Source: Planctomycetales bacterium 10988
Lineage (GTDB): Bacteria > Planctomycetota > Planctomycetia > Pirellulales > Pb10988
Assembly (NCBI GenBank): GCA_009664345.1
Contig: CP043547.1
Coordinates: forward strand, 1,612,001 to 1,676,000
Reading direction: 5' to 3'
DNA: 64,000 bases
This document shows positions 35,304 through 43,933 of the stretch, piece after piece (positions within the stretch are counted from its first letter, which is position 1; every line of letters begins with the position of its first letter). Under the pieces are notes generated by a model. The model did no database searches. It saw only the letters and a program-made list of their open reading frames with translations, and was not told the origin of the DNA. The translations under genes were made by a program, and so were the position numbers.

Positions 35304-35972
35304 CTAAATAGAGTGCAGGGTGCCATTCATTAATTGCCGCACTGACTTCAACATCCCTTCGACATCATCCTTGGCAAACTCTTCGTAATTTCCGTGGGCA
35401 GCATTATTTCGCAAATCTGCGAGTTTAGAAATTTCCCTCCATATCATCTTGCTGTAGGCCCCTTGTTTTTTAAGTTCATCGTTCATGAAACTAAGCTTAG
35501 GGTGACCCTGAAAAGTTATGGAGTATTCTTTACAGAGCTTTCTTAAGCCGTCTTCGAGGACAGAACCAGCCAAAACGGCAGAGGCTTGATAATAACCTTT
35601 CGAGAGAAGATGTTCCGCCTGCTCCAAGAAATCATCGAACAAGTCGGCTTCAACCAACTTTCTAATATTAGCCAAATGCCCCCCTGCACATCATCGCGGA
35701 CCCCCTTCAGGATTCCTACCCCCCCACATCACTGGAGTAGGTCTTATGAATTTATCAGTCTGGAGTTGCTTGAACTCAAGATATTGCGGACTATTTTCTC
35801 CGAAAGAATTTGCCAGAAGACTTAGTGAACTGATTGCCCACCTAGAAGATTCGACTTCATCAACAAACTTATCATAGGGATTATAGGGAGTGGCACGAGC
35901 GTTCCGGTATATTCCTTCTCCAGTTTCAATGAGAGATTCCAGACGTTCAATTATGCGTTGCTTCGCTTTCAT
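35304..35972 (-). pseudogene. HEPN-like (DUF4145-type) gene with two compensating frameshifts
   Basis: Two frames on the minus strand, 35691-35972 and 35304-35675, are the halves of one protein of about 222 codons. The first ends with PQYLEFKQLQTDKFIRPTPV before running out; the second starts at ANIRKLVEADLF and carries the HEPN motif RNNAAH (R-x4-H) near the end. Between them a short stretch in a third phase reads VGILKGVRDDVQGG, just what full-length relatives have at this point. The phase changes at a run of seven C (35719-35725, one too many) and back at a run of six C (35679-35684, one too few). The result is an in-frame stop at 35691. Family proteins are all-alpha, sometimes ribonucleases. 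It may be a pseudogene, or carry two homopolymer errors. Confidence 0.78.
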
Positions 35973-36564
35973 GTAAATTCATCCCTACAAAACGTGTCCC
36001 TTGTTTCATGTACGCTCATTTCTACAGATCTACAGAACGTGTCCCTTGGCGTATTAGTTCAAATAATCCAGTTTTTTCCGCGTCACATTGAGGAATTTGC
36101 TAGTTCACTGAACTTTCTCCTAGAGATCAAGGGCAACCACTTTTCCTTCTGCCTTCATTTTCTATATTAGAAGTTGCCTCTCAAAGGTGAGTTCCGCCTC
36201 GAACGGTTCTGACTCCCTTTGCGAAACGGCTCCATTTTCCTAAAACTTAGTTAGGGAACAGACTCAGCATGGATCAAGTAGGTTTCTTTCCGATTTTGTT
36301 CCAATCGATTGAGTCAGTGAGCTTCGGATTTCAAAACGGTTTACTAGTCGATGCGGTGGGTCGAAGAGTAAATTTCAGGCGGCAAGACCAACTCTCTCCC
36401 CAGAAGTCTCCTTCAAGCCGACTCGCTTGAGAAAGACAAGGACTTTGGAGAATCGGGGCTTGGGTAACGATCTTGCTTCCCTTACACTGAATCTTTCGAG
36501 AAGAACGAGAGGGCTGCCAGGGACTCGTTCCAAATTATTTCAAACCACCAAGTGGGGTAAGCCG
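35973..36564. other. 592-base gap upstream of mcsB
   Basis: It contains a pair of direct repeats at 35985-36003 and 36030-36048 near the start of the HEPN-like gene. The rest, to the start of mcsB, shows no gene; a frame upstream of mcsB is open from 36427 but looks unlike the family. GTAAG/GGGG before 36565 is the only ribosome-like site. Confidence 0.55.
35985..36048. repeat. Direct repeat pair, 19 bases
   Basis: CTACAAAACGTGTCCCTTG at 35985-36003 and CTACAGAACGTGTCCCTTG at 36030-36048 differ at one base. Each is preceded by CATGTA and CTCAT-like sequence, so the repeated unit is about 35-45 bases. It lies directly upstream of the HEPN-like gene on the minus strand and may be the trace of an insertion or a tandem duplication. 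Confidence 0.7.
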
Positions 36565-37638
36565 GTGCAATTGGATGATCTAACGCGGACCTCGGGCGAA
36601 TGGTTACGCGGAGAAGGAACGGATGCCGATATTGTCATGAGCAGTCGGATTCGTCTGGCTCGCAATATCGCGGAATACCCCTTTATCAGTCGGGCAAGTC
36701 AGCAAGATCGCGTCGAAATCGAACGGATGTTGCATGATTGTCTGCAAGAAAAACTCAGCCAAGACTTACTCTTTTTAGACATCAATCAACTCTCGGCCCT
36801 CGATCGCCAATTCCTCGTCGAACGCCATTTGATCAGCCATGAACATGCCGATGGCGAAGGCCCTCGCTCGGTCGCCTTGGCTATGAAAGAGCGTGTGAGT
36901 TTGATGATCAATGAAGAGGATCACCTCCGCATTCAGGTCATCGCCAGCGGGCTGAATCTCAAAGAAGTTTGGTCCGAAATCGACCGGATCGATGATCTGA
37001 TCGAAGAACAACTCACCTATGCTTATAGCTCCAAGCTCGGCTATTTAACGGCTTGTCCCACCAATGTCGGCACCGGAATGCGGGTGAGTGTGATGATGCA
37101 CCTGCCTGCCTTAGCCATGACCGGAGAAGCCGAAAAGGTCTTCCGTTCCCTGCAAAAAATCAATCTCGCCGTGCGGGGGTTCTTCGGAGAAGGCTCGCAG
37201 GCGATTGGCGATTTTTACCAGATCAGCAATCAAATCACCCTCGGCCGTAGCGAAGAGGACCTCATCCAGCACGTGATGGATGTCATTCCGGTCATTATTG
37301 AATATGAACGCAAGGCCCGGAATGAATGGATGGAGAAACGCCAAGAAAAGCTCCACGATGATATTTCGCGGGCGTATGCTATCTTACAAAATACCAAGAC
37401 GATCACTTCCGAAGAGACGATGACCTTGCTCTCGAAGGTCCGCATGGGAATCAATCTGAAATTGATCGATGACTTGCCAATTCCTAGTGTGAACAAATTA
37501 TTTCTCTTCACACAACCCGCTCATTTGCAAAAGCTGCGTGGCCGCGAAATGGACAAGCTCGATCGCGATATCGAACGGGCCAATTATCTCCGTTCGCATC
37601 TGAATGAAGCCTCCGAAGGGGACGTTCGCAATTCTTAG
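36565..37638 (+). CDS. mcsB: Protein arginine kinase McsB
   Basis: A 357-residue ATP:guanido phosphotransferase of the McsB type. It phosphorylates arginine side chains of proteins, which in Bacillus sends them to the ClpCP protease. Visible landmarks are GEWLRGEGTDADIVMSSRIR at the start, HLISHEHADGEGPRSVAL, ERVSLMINEEDHLRIQV (the conserved active-site region), TACPTNVGTGMRVSVM with the catalytic cysteine, and GEGSQAIGDFYQISNQITLG. The C-terminal segment has the arginine-rich LRGREMDKLDRDIERANYLR. I choose the GTG at 36565, preceded by GGGGTAAG; the frame is open 46 codons further but that part is unlike McsB, and the resulting length matches the family. It lies downstream of mcsA but is split from it by the HEPN-like gene. 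Confidence 0.92.
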   Translation: MQLDDLTRTSGEWLRGEGTDADIVMSSRIRLARNIAEYPFISRASQQDRVEIERMLHDCLQEKLSQDLLFLDINQLSALDRQFLVERHLISHEHADGEGPRSVALAMKERVSLMINEEDHLRIQVIASGLNLKEVWSEIDRIDDLIEEQLTYAYSSKLGYLTACPTNVGTGMRVSVMMHLPALAMTGEAEKVFRSLQKINLAVRGFFGEGSQAIGDFYQISNQITLGRSEEDLIQHVMDVIPVIIEYERKARNEWMEKRQEKLHDDISRAYAILQNTKTITSEETMTLLSKVRMGINLKLIDDLPIPSVNKLFLFTQPAHLQKLRGREMDKLDRDIERANYLRSHLNEASEGDVRNS

Positions 37639-37658
37639 CAAAATAAAAGGAGGCGAGA

Positions 37659-38177
37659 TTAGCCATTCGCCTTGGTTGCTTGAATTTTTTCTCGCAACGG
37701 CTGAATCACATTTTTGGGAACAAAGCGTTCCAGGGATTCTTCGTCGGCGAGTTTGGCGATCTGCTTAATGAGCGAACTTGAAACGTGCGAGAAGGCTTCG
37801 TCCGCCATCAAAAAGACGGTTTCCAATTCTCGATCAAGCTGACGATTCGCCATCGACATGGTGAATTCGGATTCGGTATCACTCAAAGATCGGACCCCAC
37901 GCAGCATCACGCGGGCACCGCAACTCCGCACAAAGCGAACCGCCAATCCGGTAAACGCCTGCACTCGCACATTGTCCAAACCTTCGATCGCCCCTTCGAC
38001 CAATTCCACCCTTTCTTGAGGGGAAAAGAGCGGTCGCTTCTCAGGATTGATTCCGATTCCGACCACCAATTGATCGAACAGGACACTTCCTCTGCTGATA
38101 ACATCCAAATGCCCCAAGGTAATCGGATCAAACGATCCGGTATAAACGGCCACCCGAGGGGAAATCGCTGGGGACAT
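37659..38177 (-). CDS. coaD: Pantetheine-phosphate adenylyltransferase
   Basis: A 172-residue nucleotidyltransferase catalysing the step from 4'-phosphopantetheine and ATP to dephospho-CoA, the fourth step of CoA synthesis. The H-x-G-H-type site is in YTGSFDPITLGHLDVI at residues 12-27, with the conserved VVGIGINPEKRPLFS and the RGVRSLSDTESEF loop; VSSSLIKQIAKL near the end is also typical. Length is normal (about 160 in E. coli). The ATG at 38177 follows GGAG by eight bases; an upstream frame to 38201 is less likely. It converges with mcsB with a 20-base gap. Confidence 0.95.
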   Translation of the reverse strand: MSPAISPRVAVYTGSFDPITLGHLDVISRGSVLFDQLVVGIGINPEKRPLFSPQERVELVEGAIEGLDNVRVQAFTGLAVRFVRSCGARVMLRGVRSLSDTESEFTMSMANRQLDRELETVFLMADEAFSHVSSSLIKQIAKLADEESLERFVPKNVIQPLREKIQATKANG

Positions 38178-38327
38178 CGAGGTTCTCCACAGAAGAAACA
38201 AATGGAATCGTTCCGAGTCCCCCCATCATGTAGGGATTTGCGAAAAATTGCAAATGACTGCCGGCCGTTCTTTTCCTCAGTTTACCGAGAAATTGCCAAG
38301 TTTTTCGGAGAAGTTGTCTTTTAACAC

Positions 38328-39482
38328 TTATGCTGTCTTCAAGACCTCGACCGCCTGTTCAAGTTCCTCTTCGGTATTGTAGGCATGCGGGCTGATGCGG
38401 AGTCCTGGACCACGTTGGGCAAGGGCAATCCCGGCTTCCTGGCAACGGGTTCGTAAGGCTTGAGGGTCTTTATCGGGCAGGGAAAAGATCAAGATTCCCG
38501 AGCGATGTTCGTCTTCTTGAGGACTGTAAATCGTCGCTCCGATCGAACGCAATTTTTCATCCACGAACTTCACCAAGTGGATAATTCGATCTCCGATGGC
38601 TTTTGGACCGAAGCGGGAAAGCAACGCCAGCGACTGACCTAAACCGAGTTGCCCTACCGTGTTATAGGTTCCACTTTCGTAACGGCCAGCGGTGGTTTTC
38701 AGCTGAAAATTAAGATCGGAAAAGGCATACGGATTGGCAACGCTATTCCAACCAATTTGCCGCGGCTGTAAGAAATCGAGATGCTTTTTCCGAACAAAGA
38801 AAATGCCGGCTCCCTCCGGACCAAGCATCCACTTATGCCCATCCGCTGCCAGAAAATCGATGGGGAGTTCTTGCGAATCGAGCGGAAAAATTCCCATTCC
38901 TTGAATGGCATCTAAAAAAAGATAAATTCCTCGCGATTGAGCCCATTCACAAATAGGACCAAGCGTTTGCCGGTAACCTGTAGCAAAGCCCACCCAACTC
39001 AGAGTCAGCAAGCGTGTCCGCGAATCACAGGCCTCATTGAGAGCTTGCCAATCGATTACGCCTCCTGGAGCGAGAACCGTTCGGGTTTCAATTCCGCGGC
39101 TTTCCAAATTCCACCAAGGATAGACATTTGCCGGAAACTCCCCGGAGAGCATCAACAGATTATCCCCTTTTTCCCAGGGAAAACCTTCGGCAACCAGACT
39201 GATGCCGTGACTGGTGTTGTTGATCAAGGCAATTTCGTCTTCCTCCGCATTTAGCAATTTCGCAGCATTGGTTTTGGTGCCGAGCATCCGTTCATGCCAA
39301 GCGGGCCAATGAATGTCCCCATCACTTTGGAGACTCGATGTCCACTCTTTCAGAATCTTTGCCGTAGGGCGGGGCAGGGGAGAAACTGCCGCGTGATCCA
39401 AATAAATCCAACGCTCCGTGACGGACATTTCTTGACGGAATTGCTCCCAAAAGGCCAGGTCGGGTTGCGGAAGTCCATTCAT
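38328..39482 (-). CDS. Class-V aminotransferase (cysteine desulfurase-like)
   Basis: A 384-residue PLP-dependent enzyme of aminotransferase class V. The N-terminal motif YLDHAAVSPLPRP, the region INNTSHGISLVAEGFPW, the PLP-contact segment LFLDAIQGMGIFPLD and the lysine motif DGHKWMLGPEGAG are present, and ESGTYNTVGQLGL precedes the C-terminal domain. No active-site cysteine loop of the IscS type is evident, so this may be a desulfurase of the SufS/CsdA kind or another class-V enzyme such as an isopenicillin-epimerase-like protein. I chose the ATG at 39482, with AAGG eight bases upstream. It stands in a run of minus-strand genes with coaD but without iron-sulfur assembly genes nearby, which weakens a specific role. 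Confidence 0.85.
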   Translation of the reverse strand: MNGLPQPDLAFWEQFRQEMSVTERWIYLDHAAVSPLPRPTAKILKEWTSSLQSDGDIHWPAWHERMLGTKTNAAKLLNAEEDEIALINNTSHGISLVAEGFPWEKGDNLLMLSGEFPANVYPWWNLESRGIETRTVLAPGGVIDWQALNEACDSRTRLLTLSWVGFATGYRQTLGPICEWAQSRGIYLFLDAIQGMGIFPLDSQELPIDFLAADGHKWMLGPEGAGIFFVRKKHLDFLQPRQIGWNSVANPYAFSDLNFQLKTTAGRYESGTYNTVGQLGLGQSLALLSRFGPKAIGDRIIHLVKFVDEKLRSIGATIYSPQEDEHRSGILIFSLPDKDPQALRTRCQEAGIALAQRGPGLRISPHAYNTEEELEQAVEVLKTA

Positions 39483-39971
39483 CGTATTACCTTCTAGCAC
39501 TTTGGGCTTTGCTTGCTAAAATCGTCAACAATCGTTTTGTTTTTCGGTTTTTGATCTCTCTTGCGAAGCCCGAAAGCGGCTTCGAACGGTCTGTTTTGGA
39601 GGCAATCTCCGATCTCGATGCAATATTTTTGCGAGAAAAAGCCGAAGATACTAGAAGCTGATTCAAAACCATCACGTTAGGGAACAACGTCGTGGACGGT
39701 CAGATTGGCGGGAGAGTTCATCTATTTATTAGGTGATTTTCCCCGTTTCGTAGGATTTGATCGTCGACTCTTAGGCGAAAGCGAAATCGGTAGCTGTTAC
39801 TTTCCGCTCAACCCAAGAAACACGTAGGTTCCTTATAACAAATAAAATTCATCATTTTTCAAAGAAAGAATTGCCAGGTCTCGCTTGAACAGAATCGGTA
39901 TTCTCAGAAAGAATGCTAGACTTAGGCAGATTCGCAAGTAATTTGGAAATCGGGCTATGTGGGAGCAGTCC
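39483..39971. other. 489-base gap before the small membrane protein
   Basis: Between two divergent genes. Minus-strand open frames here have no ribosome site or recognisable composition. The sequence carries GGGAG at 39961-39965 for the downstream gene. Nothing else stands out. Confidence 0.5.
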
Positions 39972-40154
39972 ATGGAGAAAGGAATGACGTATGCCGCTTT
40001 GGCGGTGGCGGGGATTTTAATATTGCTATTCGGACTCGATTTAGCGATAGGAATCCCTTTTGGAAATGCCAGTCTTGCTCTCAATGTCGGCTTTTTGCTT
40101 TGCTCGATCATTGTTGCATTTCTTGCCTGGACGACACTTCGCGAGTTGAGATAG
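39972..40154 (+). CDS. Small two-helix membrane protein (planctomycete type)
   Basis: A 60-residue protein with two hydrophobic helices, AALAVAGILILLFGLDLAIG near residues 7-26 and LNVGFLLCSIIVAFLAW near 35-52, and a short basic tail LRELR. Proteins of this kind, with a G-I-P-F-G turn between the helices, recur in planctomycete genomes, and I know no function for them. The ATG at 39972 has GGGAG six bases upstream; the frame is open five codons earlier at 39957. It lies between the class-V aminotransferase and the cobA-hemD gene, divergent from the former and convergent with the latter. Confidence 0.65.
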   Translation: MEKGMTYAALAVAGILILLFGLDLAIGIPFGNASLALNVGFLLCSIIVAFLAWTTLRELR

Positions 40155-40197
40155 CCCCTGGTTCGAATGACAGACCTTTCTTCCTTTAGGAAATCCC

Positions 40198-41712
40198 TCA
40201 CCTCTGGGATGCGGCAGTCAACGCTTCGATCACACCTGGCATATGATACTCTCTTGCCTCTGCCGCTGGTTGAAAGCCCGCTTCTCGCAAGGCGGTCGAA
40301 GTCACCGGACTGATACTCACCAGCTTGGTTTTCTTTAAATCTTCCCCAAACATGGCGATCAAATTGCGGGCGATGGCTGGGCTTGTCACCGTGACCCAGT
40401 CGATCTCTCCCGCTTGGCAAAGCGATTTGATTTCTGGATCGGGCAGGGCGACATCTTCACTTTGATAAACCGTGACCTGTTCGATGGTAGCCCCTAATTC
40501 CTGTAATTGCTTGGGCATCACATCTCGTCCTCGACTCGCTCTTGGGAGTAAGATTCGTTTCCCCGGAGCTTCATCACGAAGGGCATCGACCATCCCTTCG
40601 GAGCGATAAACCTCTGGAATTAGATCGGCCCGCAGATGCCACTGTCGCAGTTCGTCCGCGGTTCCTGGCCCGATGGCAGCCAACTTCTGTCCGGCTAAAC
40701 TCCGTAAGTCTTTCCCCGAGGCAAACAGCCGCTCCAAGAAATACCGGACCCCATTCTTGCTGGAAAAGATGACCCAATCGAAAGCGGCGATTCGCCCAAT
40801 TACTTCCTCGATCTGAGACCAATCGGGCAAAGGATCAATGGTAATTGCTGGTTGAATGAGAACCTCCGCTCCTAGCTCACGCAGCGGTTTAGCCAGTTCT
40901 TCCGCTTGATCTTCAGGACGAGTTACCAAAATCCGTTGCCCGAACAGAGGACGTTCTTCAAACCAGGTCCAACGCGTTTCGGTCGCGGCCACTTCGCCAA
41001 CGATGGCGAGAATCGGCGGTCGAAGGCGATCCGGTTTGTTCTGATCCAGCACTTGGGCTACTTCATCCAGCCGCGTCAAAATCGTTCGCTGATCCGGCCA
41101 AGAACATCGGCGGACAAGGGCAACGGGGGTGCTCGGGTCTTTGCCCGCTTCCATTAAGGAATCGCTCCAATGCTTGGCGGTGGTGACTCCCATATAGAAA
41201 ACCAACGTCCCTGGAAAAGCGGCCAAGGCATCGAATTTCAACGAAGAAAACGGTTTGCCAGGCCGTTCTTGTCCGGTCACGAACGCCACCGCGGAGGCCA
41301 CATCTCGATCGGTGAGCGGGATGCCGGCATAGCTAGGAAGGGCCCCTGCCGAGGTAATTCCAGGAACGATTTCATACTCAATTCCCGCTGCTATGAGCGG
41401 AGGCACTTCTTCCATGATCCGGCCAAAGATCGTGGGATTTCCCCCTTTGAGTCGCACCACGCGTTTGCCTTCGCTAGCGGCTTCGATCATCCGCTGAGTA
41501 ATTTCCGGCTGCGGCATTAACTTTCCATGTCCATGCCGACCCAAGCAAATACACTCCGCCAAAGCGGCGGCATGGCGGAGAATCTCCGGATTGACCAAAT
41601 AGTCATAGAGAATCAATTCCGCTTCTTGCAGGCATTCCACTCCTTTGAGCGTAATCAGCCCCGCATCGCCTGGACCTGCCCCGACAAGTGATACTTTCCC
41701 TCGTTTTTTCAT
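40198..41712 (-). CDS. cobA-hemD: Fused uroporphyrinogen-III methyltransferase / uroporphyrinogen-III synthase
   Basis: A 504-residue fusion. The N-terminal half (residues 1-250) is a SUMT: VGAGPGDAGLITLKG, the SAM loop region GNPTIFGRIMEEVPPLIAAG and the VPGITSAGALPSYAGIPLTDR segment. It makes precorrin-2 from uroporphyrinogen III, leading to sirohaem or B12. The C-terminal half starts near RILVTRPEDQAEELAKPL and is a HemD uroporphyrinogen-III synthase, which closes hydroxymethylbilane into the ring; it has the usual weakly conserved sequence with GTADELR and VTVTSPAIARNL. The fusion joins the last common and the first branch-specific step. Such a fusion is known in several bacteria. A cobalamin adenosyltransferase lies about 5.3 kb away, so B12 metabolism is present. 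Confidence 0.93.
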   Translation of the reverse strand: MKKRGKVSLVGAGPGDAGLITLKGVECLQEAELILYDYLVNPEILRHAAALAECICLGRHGHGKLMPQPEITQRMIEAASEGKRVVRLKGGNPTIFGRIMEEVPPLIAAGIEYEIVPGITSAGALPSYAGIPLTDRDVASAVAFVTGQERPGKPFSSLKFDALAAFPGTLVFYMGVTTAKHWSDSLMEAGKDPSTPVALVRRCSWPDQRTILTRLDEVAQVLDQNKPDRLRPPILAIVGEVAATETRWTWFEERPLFGQRILVTRPEDQAEELAKPLRELGAEVLIQPAITIDPLPDWSQIEEVIGRIAAFDWVIFSSKNGVRYFLERLFASGKDLRSLAGQKLAAIGPGTADELRQWHLRADLIPEVYRSEGMVDALRDEAPGKRILLPRASRGRDVMPKQLQELGATIEQVTVYQSEDVALPDPEIKSLCQAGEIDWVTVTSPAIARNLIAMFGEDLKKTKLVSISPVTSTALREAGFQPAAEAREYHMPGVIEALTAASQR

Positions 41713-42028
41713 ATTTTCTTTGCTTCTTGATTCCTATAAAATACCAACAAGGTATGCTAAAGTGGAACTGGTTGTAGGGTACGGTCCTTTTTGCCACGGA
41801 GTACCTAGCGACAAACTTCCACTGCTGACCTCAATCGTCTTCCCCTTGAAAGACAATTTCAAATCGTTCTTTTTCTGCTATGCTTCTGATATGATAGTAA
41901 AAGGGAAAGAATACGATTAGGGTAGGGGACTTCAAGACGAAGTGACCTTCTTAAGTAAACATGATTCCTCGGGGTTCCGAGGCAACCAAAGCTCTCCCTG
42001 TGCTTTTCCTGTAAGAACTTGAAACACC
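41713..42028. other. 316-base gap upstream of cobA-hemD and the TPR gene
   Basis: A divergent promoter region. I see no cobalamin-type riboswitch or other RNA fold. AT-rich patches near 41720-41760 and 41875-41915 may carry promoters. The TPR gene starts at 42029 with a weak ribosome site. Confidence 0.5.
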
Positions 42029-43408
42029 ATGGCCGAAACAAAAGATCCTAGCTATAAGCCTCCCAGCCCTCGGGAGCGTAAAGCCCTGCAAGACAATTTT
42101 ACCCGGGCCAACCAAGTCGCCGCGACCGGGGGATATGAATATGCGGTCGGGTTATTGACGATCTGTGTCACCAGAGACCCAGGCAATAAGCTCTACGCGC
42201 AAGCCTTTTTGAGCAACTTGCAAAAGCAGTACGACAACAACCCAGGTAAGATCGGCCAGTTCAAGAAACTCGGCACCGCGACCAGCAAAGCCAGCATGCG
42301 ACGGCATATTTCCAAAGGTCGTTACGTTGAGGCGATCAAGCTCGGCGTCGAAGTTCTGAAAGTCAATCCTTGGGATACCGGCGGGCTTGTGAATATGGCT
42401 CAGGCTTGTGAAGGGATGGAGTTCCACGAATGCGAACTCTTTTACTTCGACAATGCCTTGATGACGGACAAAGATTCGGTTGATCTCAACCGCAAGTTCG
42501 GAATCACCCTCGAACGCCTCGGAGAATTTGATCGAGCGACGAACTGTTGGCGTCGTGTGCTGGAACAAAAGCCCCAAGACGAAGAGGCCAAGAAAAAAAT
42601 CTCGGACCTTTCGGTTCGCAAAACGATCGACACTGGCTATGAAGATGCGGACAGCACCAAGGATGCCCGCCGTGTCACGACTCCGATGGGCCGGGGCGAT
42701 CGGGATATTTCCCCTGAGGAACGGCTTGAAAAAGAGCTGCAACGCGATCCTTCCGACATTTCCAAATATCTGGAACTTGCCGGACTTTACCGAGCCAAAG
42801 ATCGTTGGAAGGAAGCCAGAGATACTCTGCAAAAAGCAACGGAAGCCTCCGGTGGGGATCACAACATCCAGGAAAAATTCGAAGACGCCGAGATGACCTA
42901 TCGGGAGCGGCAAACCGAAAAGGCCAAGGTGATGGCTCAGGAAGACCCCACCGAAGAACGCATCGAAATGCACCAAAAGTTAAGCCGAGCCCTTAACCGT
43001 TACAAATTGGATGTTTATCGAAAACGGGCCGAACGCAGCCCGGAAAACTTGACCTTCCATTATGAACTCGCCCGTTGCTTCGAACGGTCCAAAATGGTCA
43101 AGGAAGCGATTGCCTCTTATCAAAAAGCACGCGGAGATGAAGCCCATAAAGGGGAAGTGCTTTACGGGTTAGGTCGATGTTTTGCCTCAATCAAACAGTA
43201 TCGCTTGGCACTCAATCACCTTAAAGAAGCGAGTACCTTGCTGAAACCTGGTGAAGACGGCGACAAAATCTCGGCACTTTATATGACCGGGGTCATCGCG
43301 ATGGATATGCTGGATGACCTGGATACTGCCCAAGAGAGTTTCACGAAAGTGGCGAGTCTTGATTTTAGTTATAAAGATGTTGCCGAACGCCTAGACAAAC
43401 TCTCCTAA
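42029..43408 (+). CDS. Tetratricopeptide-repeat protein
   Basis: A 459-residue soluble protein built of TPR-like helical pairs. The clearest units are GRYVEAIKLGVEVLKVNPWD, GEFDRATNCWRRVLEQKPQD, ELAGLYRAKDRWKEARDTLQ, ELARCFERSKMVKEAIASYQ and GRCFASIKQYRLALNHLKEA. A charged central stretch (residues 205-235) with DADSTKDARRVTTPMGRGDR links two repeat blocks. It has no signal peptide or membrane segment, so it is cytoplasmic and probably a scaffold or adaptor. Proteins with this layout are common in planctomycetes, often beside ribosomal genes, but no partner is known. The gene is followed by rpsT at 171 bases in the same direction. Confidence 0.82.
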   Translation: MAETKDPSYKPPSPRERKALQDNFTRANQVAATGGYEYAVGLLTICVTRDPGNKLYAQAFLSNLQKQYDNNPGKIGQFKKLGTATSKASMRRHISKGRYVEAIKLGVEVLKVNPWDTGGLVNMAQACEGMEFHECELFYFDNALMTDKDSVDLNRKFGITLERLGEFDRATNCWRRVLEQKPQDEEAKKKISDLSVRKTIDTGYEDADSTKDARRVTTPMGRGDRDISPEERLEKELQRDPSDISKYLELAGLYRAKDRWKEARDTLQKATEASGGDHNIQEKFEDAEMTYRERQTEKAKVMAQEDPTEERIEMHQKLSRALNRYKLDVYRKRAERSPENLTFHYELARCFERSKMVKEAIASYQKARGDEAHKGEVLYGLGRCFASIKQYRLALNHLKEASTLLKPGEDGDKISALYMTGVIAMDMLDDLDTAQESFTKVASLDFSYKDVAERLDKLS

Positions 43409-43579
43409 GGTCGCCATAATAGCGGTTTCCATTTTGGAAGCAAATTCAAAGGGAACCTTACTTTCCATCCTTCAGTTCCTGCTTCTTCCCTGTTGGTTTC
43501 AGCCTCGCAATGGCAGTTGTGATGCAAACGGAAGAGGAAGGAATGTTCACCTTGTAGAAATGAAACAAGCGAAACGACT

Positions 43580-43858
43580 ATGCCTAACTCCCCAAATGCC
43601 AAAAAACGCCTTCGTCAAAACATTGCCCAACGTGCTCATAACCGCTCGATCCGTGCAACGGTTCGCACGCAAATTCGACGTGTTGAAGATGCCATCAAAG
43701 CTGGTGATGTCGAAGAAACGCAAGCTCAATATCGTTTAGCTCAAAAGAAACTTGATAAGATTGGCGCGAAAAATCTTTTCCATCCCAACAAAGTCGCCCG
43801 CATCAAATCGCGACTTGTTGCCAATATCAAGAAAATGCAAGCTGGCGAAGAAGCCTAG
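43580..43858 (+). CDS. rpsT: 30S ribosomal protein S20
   Basis: A 92-residue small-subunit protein that binds 16S rRNA and helps early assembly. It begins MPNSPNAKKRLRQN and has the family pattern of long basic helices with RAHNRSIRATVRTQIRRVED and FHPNKVARIKSRLVANIKKM. Length matches the family (87 in E. coli). The ATG at 43580 has only a weak ribosome site; the 171-base leader before it may contribute control, since S20 often regulates its own translation, but I see no clear fold. It converges with the pyrK-like gene. Confidence 0.95.
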   Translation: MPNSPNAKKRLRQNIAQRAHNRSIRATVRTQIRRVEDAIKAGDVEETQAQYRLAQKKLDKIGAKNLFHPNKVARIKSRLVANIKKMQAGEEA

Positions 43859-43933
43859 AGCTTGTTTCGTTTTCGGGGAAATGCCCCTACAAGATGTCGC
43901 TTGGATGGAAATATTTGTCTTGATAAAGACACT

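Noticed and set aside
35304-35972. A HEPN-MNT type toxin-antitoxin system
   Set aside because: No nucleotidyltransferase gene lies beside the HEPN-like gene, and the gene itself is frameshifted.
39833-40420. 195-codon minus-strand frame opposite the small membrane protein
   Set aside because: It overlaps two better supported genes, is rich in Arg/Ser as typical for shadow frames, and has no start signal.
41713-42028. Cobalamin riboswitch upstream of cobA-hemD
   Set aside because: I looked for a B12-box and long structured leader; none is visible.
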